Shown here piece by piece: positions 7,067-14,180 of a DNA stretch of 14,231 nucleotides. The notes under the pieces are model-generated. The model worked only from the letters and a program-made list of their open reading frames with translations, had not been told where the DNA came from and did no database searches. Both the position numbers and the translations under genes were made by a program. Numbering within the stretch: the first letter of the stretch is position 1; the number at the start of each line of letters is the position of its first letter. Origin of the DNA: UBA685 sp049889495 (lineage in GTDB: Bacteria; Pseudomonadota; Alphaproteobacteria; Puniceispirillales; Puniceispirillaceae). The stretch is taken from assembly GCA_049889495.1 (NCBI GenBank), contig JBMHDH010000082.1, positions 1 to 14,231 of the forward strand. The letters are read 5' to 3'.

Positions 7067-7765
7067 TCAAGCTGATAATATATAATCTATCGCATAGTCA
7101 CAGTGAATTTTTGTCGTATCAAAGGCAGGAATTGAAACATCATCTTGCGATATCAGCAAACCAATTTCCGTACAGCCAAAAATCACCCCATCACATCCCT
7201 GGCTTTCTTGATAGCGTGCGATAATGTCACAATAAGTTTGTTTTGAGCCAGATAAGATCTCACCTTGGCATAATTCTTGATAAATGATGCGATGGATCTC
7301 TGATCTGTCTTCTTGGCTTGGCACTGTTACGTGAACGCCGTGTTTCTCAGCCAAACGACCTTTATAGAAATCTTGCGACATGGTGAATTCTGTTGCTAAT
7401 AATAGCGGGTTTTTCACCTTTTGCGCCGTGATGGCCGCCGCCGTGGCATCAGCGATATGAAGCAGAGGCACCCCAGCCGCCTGTTCGACTTGTTCTGCCA
7501 TTTTATGCATGGTGTTTGTGGCAATCAAAAGACAATCAGCCCCAGCTTGTTTTAACGATAAACCAGCTGATATCATCGCATCGGTGGCGCGTTGCCAATC
7601 GCCTTCAGCTTGATAAGCGGCAATTTCGGCAAAATCAAAAGAATGAAGCACACAAGAAACAGAATGCAACCCACCCAAACGCCCTCTGATCCCGCGATTA
7701 AGATGCGCATAATAGGTTTGTGTTGATTCCCAACTCATCCCGCCAATAATGCCTAATTTTTTCAT
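7067..7765 (-). CDS. ygeA: Aspartate/glutamate racemase family protein, YgeA (L-Asp/Glu-specific racemase) type
   Basis: A 232-residue cofactor-independent amino acid racemase. It matches my recollection of Escherichia coli YgeA closely along its length: IIGGMSWEST at the N-terminus, RLGGLHS, ATNTMHK (82-88), LLHIADAT, TMSQDFYKGRL, IIYQELCQG, GVIFGCTEIGLL and FDTTKIH near the end. Most racemases of this superfamily use two cysteines. Here the first position is threonine (T83) and the second is C198, the Thr/Cys pair described for the E. coli enzyme, which favours conversion from L to D. The ATG at 7765 aligns with the YgeA start and has AGG upstream; an ATG at 7786 would add seven residues and has no ribosome site. 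It diverges from the hydratase-family gene. Possible roles are D-amino-acid supply or catabolism. Confidence 0.88.
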   Translation of the reverse strand: MKKLGIIGGMSWESTQTYYAHLNRGIRGRLGGLHSVSCVLHSFDFAEIAAYQAEGDWQRATDAMISAGLSLKQAGADCLLIATNTMHKMAEQVEQAAGVPLLHIADATAAAITAQKVKNPLLLATEFTMSQDFYKGRLAEKHGVHVTVPSQEDRSEIHRIIYQELCQGEILSGSKQTYCDIIARYQESQGCDGVIFGCTEIGLLISQDDVSIPAFDTTKIHCDYAIDYILSA

Positions 7766-7794
7766 AATTTGGGCCTGTTTATTCATAAAGTTAT

Positions 7795-7823
7795 TTGCTT
7801 ATTTTTACTTTTTTTCCCATAAA
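7795..7823 (+). promoter_or_regulatory. Candidate promoter for the hydratase-family gene
   Basis: TTGCTT (7795-7800) and CATAAA (7818-7823) are 17 bases apart across a T-rich spacer. The start would fall near 7830, placing the palindrome at 7844-7859 just downstream. Both hexamers match the consensus imperfectly. Confidence 0.3.
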
Positions 7824-7843
7824 TAGCAAACCAGTCAGGCAGA

Positions 7844-7859
7844 ATGTGACAAATCACAT
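7844..7859. promoter_or_regulatory. 16-bp palindrome in divergent intergenic region, probable operator
   Basis: ATGTGA, CAAA, TCACAT: perfect 6-bp arms with a 4-base spacer, midway in the 142 bases between the divergent racemase and hydratase-family genes. It resembles the TGTGA/TCACA half-sites of CRP-family regulators, but the spacer is 4 rather than 6 bases, so a GntR-type or other dimeric regulator is equally possible. It lies 48 bases before the hydratase-family ATG. No regulator gene is adjacent. Confidence 0.45.
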
Positions 7860-7907
7860 CCCTGCAAAAAACAAATCATTTTAGCTGATCAAAAAAGAGT
7901 AATCACC

Positions 7908-8684
7908 ATGTCAGACACAGCCGCACAACATCTTTGGCAAGCCTTTCAAAATAATCAAGCCACAACGCCTGTTCGTGAGCTTCTTCCTGAGAATGATATC
8001 GAAGCTGCCTATGCGACACAGCGTGCTTTTAACCAATTGCGTGTTGATGATGGTCAACGACTTGTGGGACGCAAATCAGGTGCCACAAACCCAACAGCGA
8101 TGGCTGCAATGGAATTAAATGGCCCTGTTTCAGGCATATTATTTGATGTGATGGATGTCCCAAATAGAGGCGAGATCCCTGCAAACCGCGTGATCCATCC
8201 CCGCATTGAAGGTGAAATTGCCTTTGTCATGGGGGAAACGCTCGATTTTGAAGCCATTGGTATGGCAGATGTCATGCGGGCGGTTGATTTTGTGATGCCA
8301 GCGATTGAGATCGTTGATGCCAGAACCGAAAATTGGGGCGCAAAAGGCATTGATCTTGTTGCAGATAATGTGTCAGCCTCACATTTCACCCTTGGCCATA
8401 AAGTTCAGCTTTTAGATCAATTTGATGTTTCAACGGCCAAAGCCGATATCCGCGTTAATGGCGAATCTGTGGCACAAGGCAATGGCGCAAATGTCTTGGG
8501 CTCTCCTTTGAATTCTTTATGTTGGTTGGCCAATCAGATGGTCGCCCATGGCACACCCATTTCCGAAGGCGATGTGATTTTATCTGGTTCACTTGGCCCA
8601 ATGGTGCCTGTAAATAAGGGCGATCTTGTGGAAGTGGAAATTGAAGGCGCAGGCATGGTATCTGTTGCTTTTGCCGCTGAATAA
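7908..8684 (+). CDS. 2-keto-4-pentenoate hydratase / fumarylacetoacetate hydrolase family protein
   Basis: A 258-residue enzyme of the MhpD/DmpE/DmpH group, which hydrate 2-hydroxypenta-2,4-dienoate or decarboxylate 4-oxalocrotonate in meta-cleavage of aromatic compounds. Expected metal ligands are visible: E101 and E103 in RIEGEIAF and E134 in AIEIVDAR, along with the conserved K56 in VGRKSGAT. Later segments DNVSASHF, VLGSPLNSLCWLANQ and GDVILSGSLG fit the C-terminal beta fold of the family. The ATG at 7908 has AAGAG 8 bases upstream. None of the usual partners (aldolase, acylating dehydrogenase, ring-cleavage dioxygenase) is nearby. It appears to be transcribed alone and ends at a strong terminator. 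The exact substrate is unknown; hydratase and decarboxylase cannot be separated here. Confidence 0.85.
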   Translation: MSDTAAQHLWQAFQNNQATTPVRELLPENDIEAAYATQRAFNQLRVDDGQRLVGRKSGATNPTAMAAMELNGPVSGILFDVMDVPNRGEIPANRVIHPRIEGEIAFVMGETLDFEAIGMADVMRAVDFVMPAIEIVDARTENWGAKGIDLVADNVSASHFTLGHKVQLLDQFDVSTAKADIRVNGESVAQGNGANVLGSPLNSLCWLANQMVAHGTPISEGDVILSGSLGPMVPVNKGDLVEVEIEGAGMVSVAFAAE

Positions 8685-8707
8685 AAGGAAAAATAATTAT
8701 ATATTAC

Positions 8708-8774
8708 AGCTGGTTATCGGTTATTATTTCAGTGTTTTCTGAAAATATATCCGCTGATAGCCAGCTATTTTTTT
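8708..8774 (+). terminator. Large compound rho-independent terminator, rightward
   Basis: Outer arms AGCTGGTTATC (8708-8718) and GATAGCCAGCT (8756-8766) pair over 11 bp with one G-U, followed by A and then seven T (8768-8774). Inside the 37-base loop a second hairpin forms from TTTCAG (8727-8732) and CTGAAA (8739-8744). It ends the hydratase-family transcript about 24 bases after its stop. The right arm and T run lie inside the 3' end of the convergent GNAT gene. Confidence 0.7.
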
Positions 8775-9164
8775 GATCTCTATTTGATCAAAACCAAGGC
8801 GATTATACCAAGCGGCCGCCTCTGTCATTACGACATTGGTGTAAAGCTGATAGGATGCGGCAAACATGCCTATATAATCATCGACAGCCACCATTAAGGC
8901 CTTGCCAATGCCTTGGCCTTGTTGTTCAGGTAATACAGCGATGGTTTCTAGCCAATAGCCATCTATCTGATGAACAATCACAGCAAAGCCCAAAATGTCA
9001 GAATCATTGTCATAGACAAACACACTATCATCACGGATATGGGTCTTATAATCTGCCAGCATGGGGGCAGTTTTTTTTCCAATTAAGGGCGTATATTTCG
9101 CATAGGCATCATCAGCAATAGCACGAAGCCTTTGCCATTCATGCGCTTGTGCGCGGCGTATCAT
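8724..9164 (-). CDS. GNAT family N-acetyltransferase
   Basis: A 146-residue acyl-CoA-dependent acetyltransferase of the GNAT fold; the acceptor is unknown. The acetyl-CoA pyrophosphate loop QQGQGIG is at 81-87, directly after strand IAVLPE, and the C-terminal motif WYNRLGF is at 119-125. The start IRRAQAHEWQRLRAIADDAY is the usual first strand and helix. Its ATG (9162-9164) overlaps the TGA of the nitronate monooxygenase gene (ATGA, 4-base overlap), so translation is probably coupled. Its last codons, read on the other strand, form half of the compound terminator of the convergent gene. Full-length for the family. Confidence 0.88.
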   Translation of the reverse strand: MIRRAQAHEWQRLRAIADDAYAKYTPLIGKKTAPMLADYKTHIRDDSVFVYDNDSDILGFAVIVHQIDGYWLETIAVLPEQQGQGIGKALMVAVDDYIGMFAASYQLYTNVVMTEAAAWYNRLGFDQIEIKKIAGYQRIYFQKTLK

Positions 9165-10180
9165 GGCGCCATCTCATCTTGTAGCTCCGCCATCAAATCC
9201 GCCACGGTCATATCGCGACATTTGGCAAAGGCTGTGCCAGCCCATAAGCTTTGATATTCCCCATTTTCAGCCTTTGTGGCCGCCTGTCGCATAGGCCCTG
9301 TCATTGTATTTTGCAAAGGAAAGGGCAAGACTGGCTGTGAGGCCATATCTTTTATAAAATCTGTTTCAATGCCCCTTGCCCATCTGCCAGAATAGCCCTT
9401 GGTGAAACGGCTTTTCCGTTTGCCTTTTTGCAAAAGATAGCGACGATACACCGCATTTGTGCCTGCCTCTTCACAACATAAAAAGGCCGTGCCCATTTGC
9501 ACCGCTGATGCCCCATGCGATAGATGCGCCGCGATATCATTGCCTGTCATAATGCCGCCAGCTGTGACCAAGGGCAAGGATGTGATATCTTGCGCCATCT
9601 GCAACAAAGCAACGGTTGGTAGACGATCATCAGGCCCATCTTGGGTAAAGGTTCCCCGATGGCCGCCTGCCTCTTCGCCTTGCAAGATGATGAAATCAGC
9701 TCCTGCTTTTTCAATCGCTTCAACCTCAGCTGAAGATGTGGCAGTGATGCCAATTGTAATACCAAGAGATTTCGCTTGATCCATAATGACGGGATTTGGC
9801 ACGCCGAAATGAAAGGTCAGATACTCTGGTATATGATCCCAAATCGGCGCAATTTGTGTTGCCAAATCAGGGAAATAAGGCGGTCTTGGAAGAGCGATAT
9901 CTTCTGTTATACCAGCCGCAGCAGCCCGCAACGCTTCTTCTACTGCTTTTATTGTGGCACTATCTGGCATAATGGGATCAGAAAACACAAAAAAATTGGC
10001 TAAAATCGGGCCAGTGCTGTGTTTTTTCACCTCAGACAAATCAGCGTCAATTTTTTCCGCATTGCTATAGGCAAAGCCAAAAGACCCTATGCCACCAGCA
10101 TTACTAACCGCACTGACAAGCGATGGCGTTGTGATCCCACCTGCCATGGGGGCTTGTATAATATGTCTGTCATGAAACAT
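9161..10180 (-). CDS. Nitronate monooxygenase (2-nitropropane dioxygenase family)
   Basis: A 339-residue FMN-dependent TIM-barrel flavoprotein. The family oxidises alkyl nitronates such as propionate 3-nitronate to aldehydes and nitrite; some members have other or unknown roles. Seen are IIQAPMAGGITTPSL at the N-terminus, HFGVPNP (124-130), ITATSSAEVEAIEKAGADFI leading to LQGEEAGGHRG, with a likely catalytic histidine at about 174, then TAGGI (207-211) and GASAVQMGTAFL (223-234), which bind the FMN phosphate. The ATG at 10180 has AGG 9 bases upstream. The gene is followed with a 4-base overlap by the GNAT gene. It lies beyond the rpsI terminator, so it needs its own promoter in the 68 bases between; I see no strong one. 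Confidence 0.92.
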   Translation of the reverse strand: MFHDRHIIQAPMAGGITTPSLVSAVSNAGGIGSFGFAYSNAEKIDADLSEVKKHSTGPILANFFVFSDPIMPDSATIKAVEEALRAAAAGITEDIALPRPPYFPDLATQIAPIWDHIPEYLTFHFGVPNPVIMDQAKSLGITIGITATSSAEVEAIEKAGADFIILQGEEAGGHRGTFTQDGPDDRLPTVALLQMAQDITSLPLVTAGGIMTGNDIAAHLSHGASAVQMGTAFLCCEEAGTNAVYRRYLLQKGKRKSRFTKGYSGRWARGIETDFIKDMASQPVLPFPLQNTMTGPMRQAATKAENGEYQSLWAGTAFAKCRDMTVADLMAELQDEMAP

Positions 10181-10248
10181 GGGCGGGGCCTATTTTTTGT
10201 GCGTTGACTTTGTGTTTTATCAAATTATCACTGTGCAAAAATAGGCAT

Positions 10249-10287
10249 AAAAAAACAAGCACAAACGCCAAATGTCTGTGCTTGTTT
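10249..10287 (-). terminator. Rho-independent terminator of rplM-rpsI
   Basis: Perfect 11-bp arms AAACAAGCACA (10253-10263) and TGTGCTTGTTT (10277-10287) enclose a 13-base loop. Read leftward, the stem passes into a run of seven T (A at 10249-10255, three in the stem). It begins 21 bases after the rpsI stop and acts leftward. Confidence 0.85.
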
Positions 10288-10308
10288 GAATAACATAAAG
10301 CGTTTGGT

Positions 10309-10803
10309 TTAACGCTTTGAGAACTGGAATGAACGACGGGCTTTTTCCTTTCCGTACTTCTTTCTTTCAACAACACGTGGGTCACGAGTTAGGAAGCCAC
10401 CAGATTTCAACGCTGGGCGAAGACCAGGTTCAAAGTATGTCAATGCGCGGCTGATACCATGACGTACTGCGCCAGCCTGACCAGATAGGCCGCCACCAGA
10501 TACAGTTGCCATCACGTCAAATTCGCCTGAACGTTCAACCACTTCAAATGGCTGTGCTAGCAACATTTGCAAAACAGGACGTGCAAAATATGTGTTCACA
10601 TCTTTGCCATTGACTGTCATGCGGCCTGTGCCACGCTTAATCCAAACGCGTGCTGATGCATTTTTACGACGACCTGTCGCATAAGAACGGCCAAGATCAT
10701 CAATTTTTGGTTCTACTACAGCTGGTGCAGTTTCGGCAGTTTCTGAAAGTGTTTCCAGAGCGGCCATGCCAGCCTTATCTTCTGTCAGATTCTCTTCAGA
10801 CAT
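10309..10803 (-). CDS. rpsI: 30S ribosomal protein S9
   Basis: A 164-residue S9 (uS9), a 30S head protein whose basic C-terminal tail reaches the P-site tRNA. The signature GGGLSGQAGAVRHGISRAL is at 103-121 and the tail ends in FSKR as expected. Before the core (YATGRRKNASARVWIKRG, from about 41) is an acidic extension of about 37 residues rich in E, T and A that the 130-residue E. coli protein lacks; such extensions occur in Alphaproteobacteria. The ATG at 10803 has AGAGG 6 bases upstream; a GTG directly before it is too close to that site. It starts 3 bases after the rplM stop, so the two are co-transcribed and probably coupled. Confidence 0.97.
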   Translation of the reverse strand: MSEENLTEDKAGMAALETLSETAETAPAVVEPKIDDLGRSYATGRRKNASARVWIKRGTGRMTVNGKDVNTYFARPVLQMLLAQPFEVVERSGEFDVMATVSGGGLSGQAGAVRHGISRALTYFEPGLRPALKSGGFLTRDPRVVERKKYGKEKARRSFQFSKR

Positions 10804-10806
10804 CAC

Positions 10807-11274
10807 TTACCTCTTATTCTTATCATTCATTGATGCCACATCCAGCGCAACTGGCTGTTGGGCTTCGTGTGGATGAGACGCGCCAGCATAAACATGCAGG
10901 TTCTTCATCGCCTTGCGGCCAAGTGGGCCACGCGGGATCATACGCTCAACGGCTTTTTGGATTACACGCTCAGGAAAGCGGCCATCTAGCAATTTATCAG
11001 CTGTGCGTGACTTAATGCCGCCTGGATAACCAGTGTGCCAGTAATACGTCTTTTGCTTGCGCTTATTGCCTGTTAATTTAACTTTTTCTGCATTGATGAC
11101 GACCACATGATCACCACAATCCATGTTAGGTGTGTAAGTTGGCTTATGCTTGCCACGCAAACGCATTGCGATCAGGCTTGCCATACGACCTAGCACCAGA
11201 TTTTCTGCGTCCACCAAGATCCAGTTTTTCTGGATATCTTTTGGTGTTGCCACATATGTCTTTGGTAAAGGCAT
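10807..11274 (-). CDS. rplM: 50S ribosomal protein L13
   Basis: A 155-residue L13 (uL13), an early-assembly 50S protein. Diagnostic stretches include WILVDAENLVLGRMAS near the start, YTPNMDCGDHVVVINAEKV in the middle, KTYYWHTGYPGGIK, and MIPRGPLGRKAMKNLHVYAG followed by HPHEAQQP at the C-terminus. The length is slightly above the 142 residues of E. coli, owing to a short tail. The ATG at 11274 has GGAG 8 bases upstream. It is the first gene of the rplM-rpsI operon. Its leader carries a small hairpin between two 9-base repeats (11297-11337). Confidence 0.97.
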   Translation of the reverse strand: MPLPKTYVATPKDIQKNWILVDAENLVLGRMASLIAMRLRGKHKPTYTPNMDCGDHVVVINAEKVKLTGNKRKQKTYYWHTGYPGGIKSRTADKLLDGRFPERVIQKAVERMIPRGPLGRKAMKNLHVYAGASHPHEAQQPVALDVASMNDKNKR

Positions 11275-11616
11275 CAGGATAACTCCGATAATCTAATCTT
11301 TTACGCCCCAAATTCGGGCAGGTTGAGGTCTTTTACGGATATTTTGGATAATGATCAAGCAAAAAATTTCATATATTTTTATAAATATTCAATAAAAACA
11401 ATGGTCTAAAAATAAGGTATCATTTTACCATATAAATACAATGGTGATTTTACCTCTCATGCCAAATCTCACGAAGCATCAAACGCAAATCCAAATTCAG
11501 ATCTAGCATTTTTAAACAGAGCCAGATAATGTGAAACTTATTGATTTTCAACCCGTCATTTATGATATCATCATGGGATTATCATTATGGGACCATCACA
11601 GAGTTAAAGCCAAATC
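11275..11616. other. 342-base AT-rich divergent regulatory region between rplM and trpG
   Basis: No gene is supported here. Leftward, the rplM leader holds a GCCC/GGGC hairpin (11305-11319) flanked by TCTTTTACG at 11297-11305 and again at 11329-11337. The centre (11360-11440) is very AT-rich, and I see no clean -35/-10 pair for rplM. ACAATGGT occurs at 11398-11405 and 11438-11445, and GGTATCATTTTACC (11416-11429) is echoed by GGTGATTTTACC (11443-11454). On the trpG side, TATGAT (11561-11566) is a possible -10 with only a poor -35, followed at once by a 14-bp tandem repeat. No tryptophan-rich leader peptide is present. Confidence 0.5.
11566..11593. repeat. 14-bp imperfect tandem repeat upstream of trpG
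   Basis: TATCATCATGGGAT (11566-11579) is followed directly by TATCATTATGGGAC (11580-11593), matching at 12 of 14 positions. It ends 23 bases before the trpG ATG and immediately follows a possible -10 (TATGAT, 11561-11566). This is a plausible place for a repressor or leader-binding site. No such function is proven. Confidence 0.5.
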
Positions 11617-12273
11617 ATGTTTATTTTAATTGATAATTACGACAGCTTCACATGGAATTTATGGCATTTCTTGTCAGACCTTGGCGCACAAGTGGAAACC
11701 ATTCGCAATGATGCCTATAGCGCAGATGAATTCATCGAAATGGCACCGCAAGGCTTTATCATTTCGCCTGGCCCTGGCGCACCGCAAGATGCGGGTTGTA
11801 TTGAAGAGGTCATTCAAAAAGCCGCAGGCCAGATCCCTATTTTTGGGGTTTGTTTGGGCATGCAAGCCATCTGCACGTCTTTTGGGGGCAAATTGCACCC
11901 CTTTTTGCCGCCAGTGCATGGCAAATTATCGATTATCAAACACCAAGATAAGCATGTTTTTGCTGATGTGCCAAATGACATTCCCGTCACACGCTATCAT
12001 TCGCTAACAGCCGATATTGGCGCCATTCCAGATGAATTGGAAATCACAGCCAAAACCGCACAAGGTCATGTGATGGGCTTGTCTCATAAAACATTGCCTA
12101 TTCATGGCGTGCAATTTCACCCTGAAAGCATTGCGTCTGTTGGCGGCTATCGTGTCTTGGCCAATTTCCTTGCCTTGGCAGGTCATAACATCCCAGATGA
12201 AGCCGAAATATCGCGCCTAGAAGAACAGATTATTCGCCTAGATCAAAAATTCCCAGAACAGATCCACCAATAA
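11617..12273 (+). CDS. trpG: Anthranilate synthase glutamine amidotransferase component
   Basis: A 218-residue class I glutamine amidotransferase that supplies ammonia to TrpE for making anthranilate from chorismate, the first step of tryptophan synthesis. Oxyanion loop PGPG is at 51-54, nucleophile C79 is in GVCLGMQ, HGK follows at 101-103, RYHSL is at 126-130, and H168 and E170 in FHPES complete the triad. The NYDSFTWNL N-terminus is typical. The last 25 or so residues are a charged tail beyond the usual 190-200. The ribosome site before the ATG is weak. The same subunit often also serves PabB for folate synthesis, which is possible here because trpE is not next to it. It opens the operon, with trpD 43 bases downstream. 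Confidence 0.93.
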   Translation: MFILIDNYDSFTWNLWHFLSDLGAQVETIRNDAYSADEFIEMAPQGFIISPGPGAPQDAGCIEEVIQKAAGQIPIFGVCLGMQAICTSFGGKLHPFLPPVHGKLSIIKHQDKHVFADVPNDIPVTRYHSLTADIGAIPDELEITAKTAQGHVMGLSHKTLPIHGVQFHPESIASVGGYRVLANFLALAGHNIPDEAEISRLEEQIIRLDQKFPEQIHQ

Positions 12274-12316
12274 GGATCCATTCTAAACCCCCATCAATTC
12301 CAAGAGTTTTCAAAAC

Positions 12317-13363
12317 ATGTCTGTCCCTGTTTCTACCATTATTACGCATCTGACATCTGGCACAAATTACACAAGCCAACAGATGAAGGCGGCCTTTCAT
12401 GCTATTATGTCAGGGGACGTCTCTCCCACATTAATCTCAGCATTTTTAATTGCGTTAAAGATGCGTGGTGAGACACCAGACGATATTGCTGCTGGGGCTT
12501 CTACCTTAAGAGAGATGGCGGATAAAATCACCGCACCAGATGGCGCAGTCGATATTGTTGGCACAGGCGGCGATGGCATTGGTACCTATAATATTTCAAC
12601 GGCCACGGCCTTTGTTGTCGCAGGGGCTGGGGTTTGTGTTGCCAAACATGGCAACCGCGCTGTCTCATCAAAATCAGGTGCCGCCGATGTGCTGACCTCT
12701 CTCGGTGTCAATCTAGATGCGCCCTTCCCTGTCTTGGAACAAGCATTGGCCGAAGCAGGCGTCTGTTTTTTAATGGCACCGCGCCATCATTCTGCGATGC
12801 GCCATGTGGGCCCTATTCGCGCTGAATTAGGCACAAGAACCATCTTTAATTTGCTAGGCCCTTTATCTAACCCTGCTTTGGTATCACGCGTTATGGTTGG
12901 TGTTTATGATAAAGCATGGTGCCGTCCTTTTGCAGAGGCATTGGCCAGCTTGGGCACAACAAATGCTTGGGTGGTGCATGGGCTTGACGGGCTTGATGAG
13001 GTCACAACCACTACAAAGACCTATGTTGCGGCTTTGTCAGATGGCAAGATTACCGAATTTGAAATTGCGCCAGCTGATTATGGCATATCAGAAGCCCGCC
13101 TTGATGATCTAAAAGGTGGCACAGGCCCAGAAAACGCCGTTGCTTTGCGTGCGTTGCTGTCAAATAATAATATGGCAAATGACGATGTCGCAAATAAGGC
13201 CTATCGCGATATTGTGCTGATGAATGCCGCCGCATCATTGGTTGGCACAGGCCATGAAACAGATTTTGCAGCCGCCTTGGAACGGGCCAAAACGTCTTTG
13301 GACACAGGCGCGGCCCTGACAGCCCTTGATAAGCTTGTCGCCATTACAAATCAAAAGGCATAG
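12317..13363 (+). CDS. trpD: Anthranilate phosphoribosyltransferase
   Basis: A 348-residue enzyme that joins anthranilate to PRPP, giving phosphoribosyl-anthranilate, the second step of the pathway. PRPP-binding GTGGDG is at 82-87, then NIST (92-95), KHGNR (110-114) and SSKSG (117-121). R168 in GPIRAELG is the expected anthranilate contact, FNLLGPLSNPA is at 177-187, and the metal-binding DE pair is at 227-228 in GLDGLDEVT. Length is normal. The ATG at 12317 has AAGAG about 10 bases upstream. It ends 4 bases before trpC. Confidence 0.97.
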   Translation: MSVPVSTIITHLTSGTNYTSQQMKAAFHAIMSGDVSPTLISAFLIALKMRGETPDDIAAGASTLREMADKITAPDGAVDIVGTGGDGIGTYNISTATAFVVAGAGVCVAKHGNRAVSSKSGAADVLTSLGVNLDAPFPVLEQALAEAGVCFLMAPRHHSAMRHVGPIRAELGTRTIFNLLGPLSNPALVSRVMVGVYDKAWCRPFAEALASLGTTNAWVVHGLDGLDEVTTTTKTYVAALSDGKITEFEIAPADYGISEARLDDLKGGTGPENAVALRALLSNNNMANDDVANKAYRDIVLMNAAASLVGTGHETDFAAALERAKTSLDTGAALTALDKLVAITNQKA

Positions 13364-13367
13364 AGTC

Positions 13368-14177
13368 ATGAGTGATGTATTAGCCAAAATTAACGCGCAT
13401 AAAGCGGTTGAAGTTGCAGCCTTAAAGCAAAGTCAGTCTTTGGCTGATCTGGAAGCTGGCGCAAAAGCCGCTTCTGCACCGCGTGGTTTTATTCAAGCGT
13501 TAAAAAACGCATCTGCTGACGGCTATGGCTTGATTGCAGAATTGAAAAAGGCAAGCCCGTCAAAAGGGCTGATCCGCGAAGATTTTGACCCAGTCAGCTT
13601 GGCAAAGGCCTATGAAGCAGGCGGCGCCACAACCTTATCAATCCTAACAGATGAAACATGGTTTCAAGGCCATAAAGATTATCTGGTTGCCGCAAGACAG
13701 GCCACTTCATTGCCCGTTTTGCGCAAGGATTTCATGATTGATCCCCTGCAGATCATCGAAGCAAGAGCCCTTGGGGCGGACTGCATTTTGTTAATCATGG
13801 CCTCTTTATCTGATACGCAAGCTCTTGAATTAGAAGCCTGCGCGCATGAATGGGGCATGGATGTGTTAATTGAGGTTCATGATGAAGCCGAACTTGACCG
13901 CGCTTGCTTACTATCCTCACCTTTGATGGGGATTAACAACCGCAATCTGAAAACAATGGAAATCTCGCTTGATGTTGGGGCGGCTATGTTACCGCGCTTG
14001 CCAAAAGACCGCATTGCAGTGGCTGAATCAGGCCTGTTCCATCCTGAAGATTTGGCCTTTATGGCAGGGCATGGCGCACGTTGTTTTTTGATTGGCGAAT
14101 CTTTGATGCGTAGCCAAGATGTATGCGCCGCAACCAAAAATATTTTGGCAAATCCTGTGCCAAAAATAAAAGGATAG
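13368..14177 (+). CDS. trpC: Indole-3-glycerol phosphate synthase
   Basis: A 269-residue TIM-barrel enzyme that closes the indole ring from CdRP, the fourth step of tryptophan synthesis. By comparison with the known active site, E58 and K60 (IAELKKASPSKG), K120 (LRKDF), E169 (IEVHDE), N190/N191 (GINNRN) and E220 (AESG) are all present. An in-frame ATG at 13326 would overlap trpD; the ATG at 13368 is chosen because it matches the family start and has AGG upstream just past the trpD stop. The protein carries only the synthase domain, with no TrpF fusion. moaC starts 3 bases after its stop. Confidence 0.97.
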   Translation: MSDVLAKINAHKAVEVAALKQSQSLADLEAGAKAASAPRGFIQALKNASADGYGLIAELKKASPSKGLIREDFDPVSLAKAYEAGGATTLSILTDETWFQGHKDYLVAARQATSLPVLRKDFMIDPLQIIEARALGADCILLIMASLSDTQALELEACAHEWGMDVLIEVHDEAELDRACLLSSPLMGINNRNLKTMEISLDVGAAMLPRLPKDRIAVAESGLFHPEDLAFMAGHGARCFLIGESLMRSQDVCAATKNILANPVPKIKG

Positions 14178-14180
14178 CAG

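Noticed and set aside
11459..11506. 15-codon frame upstream of trpG as a trp attenuator leader peptide
   Set aside because: It has no tryptophan codon, no ribosome site and no following terminator/antiterminator pair.
13326..13367. Upstream start for trpC that would give 283 residues
   Set aside because: It would overlap trpD by 38 bases; the ATG at 13368 matches the family start.
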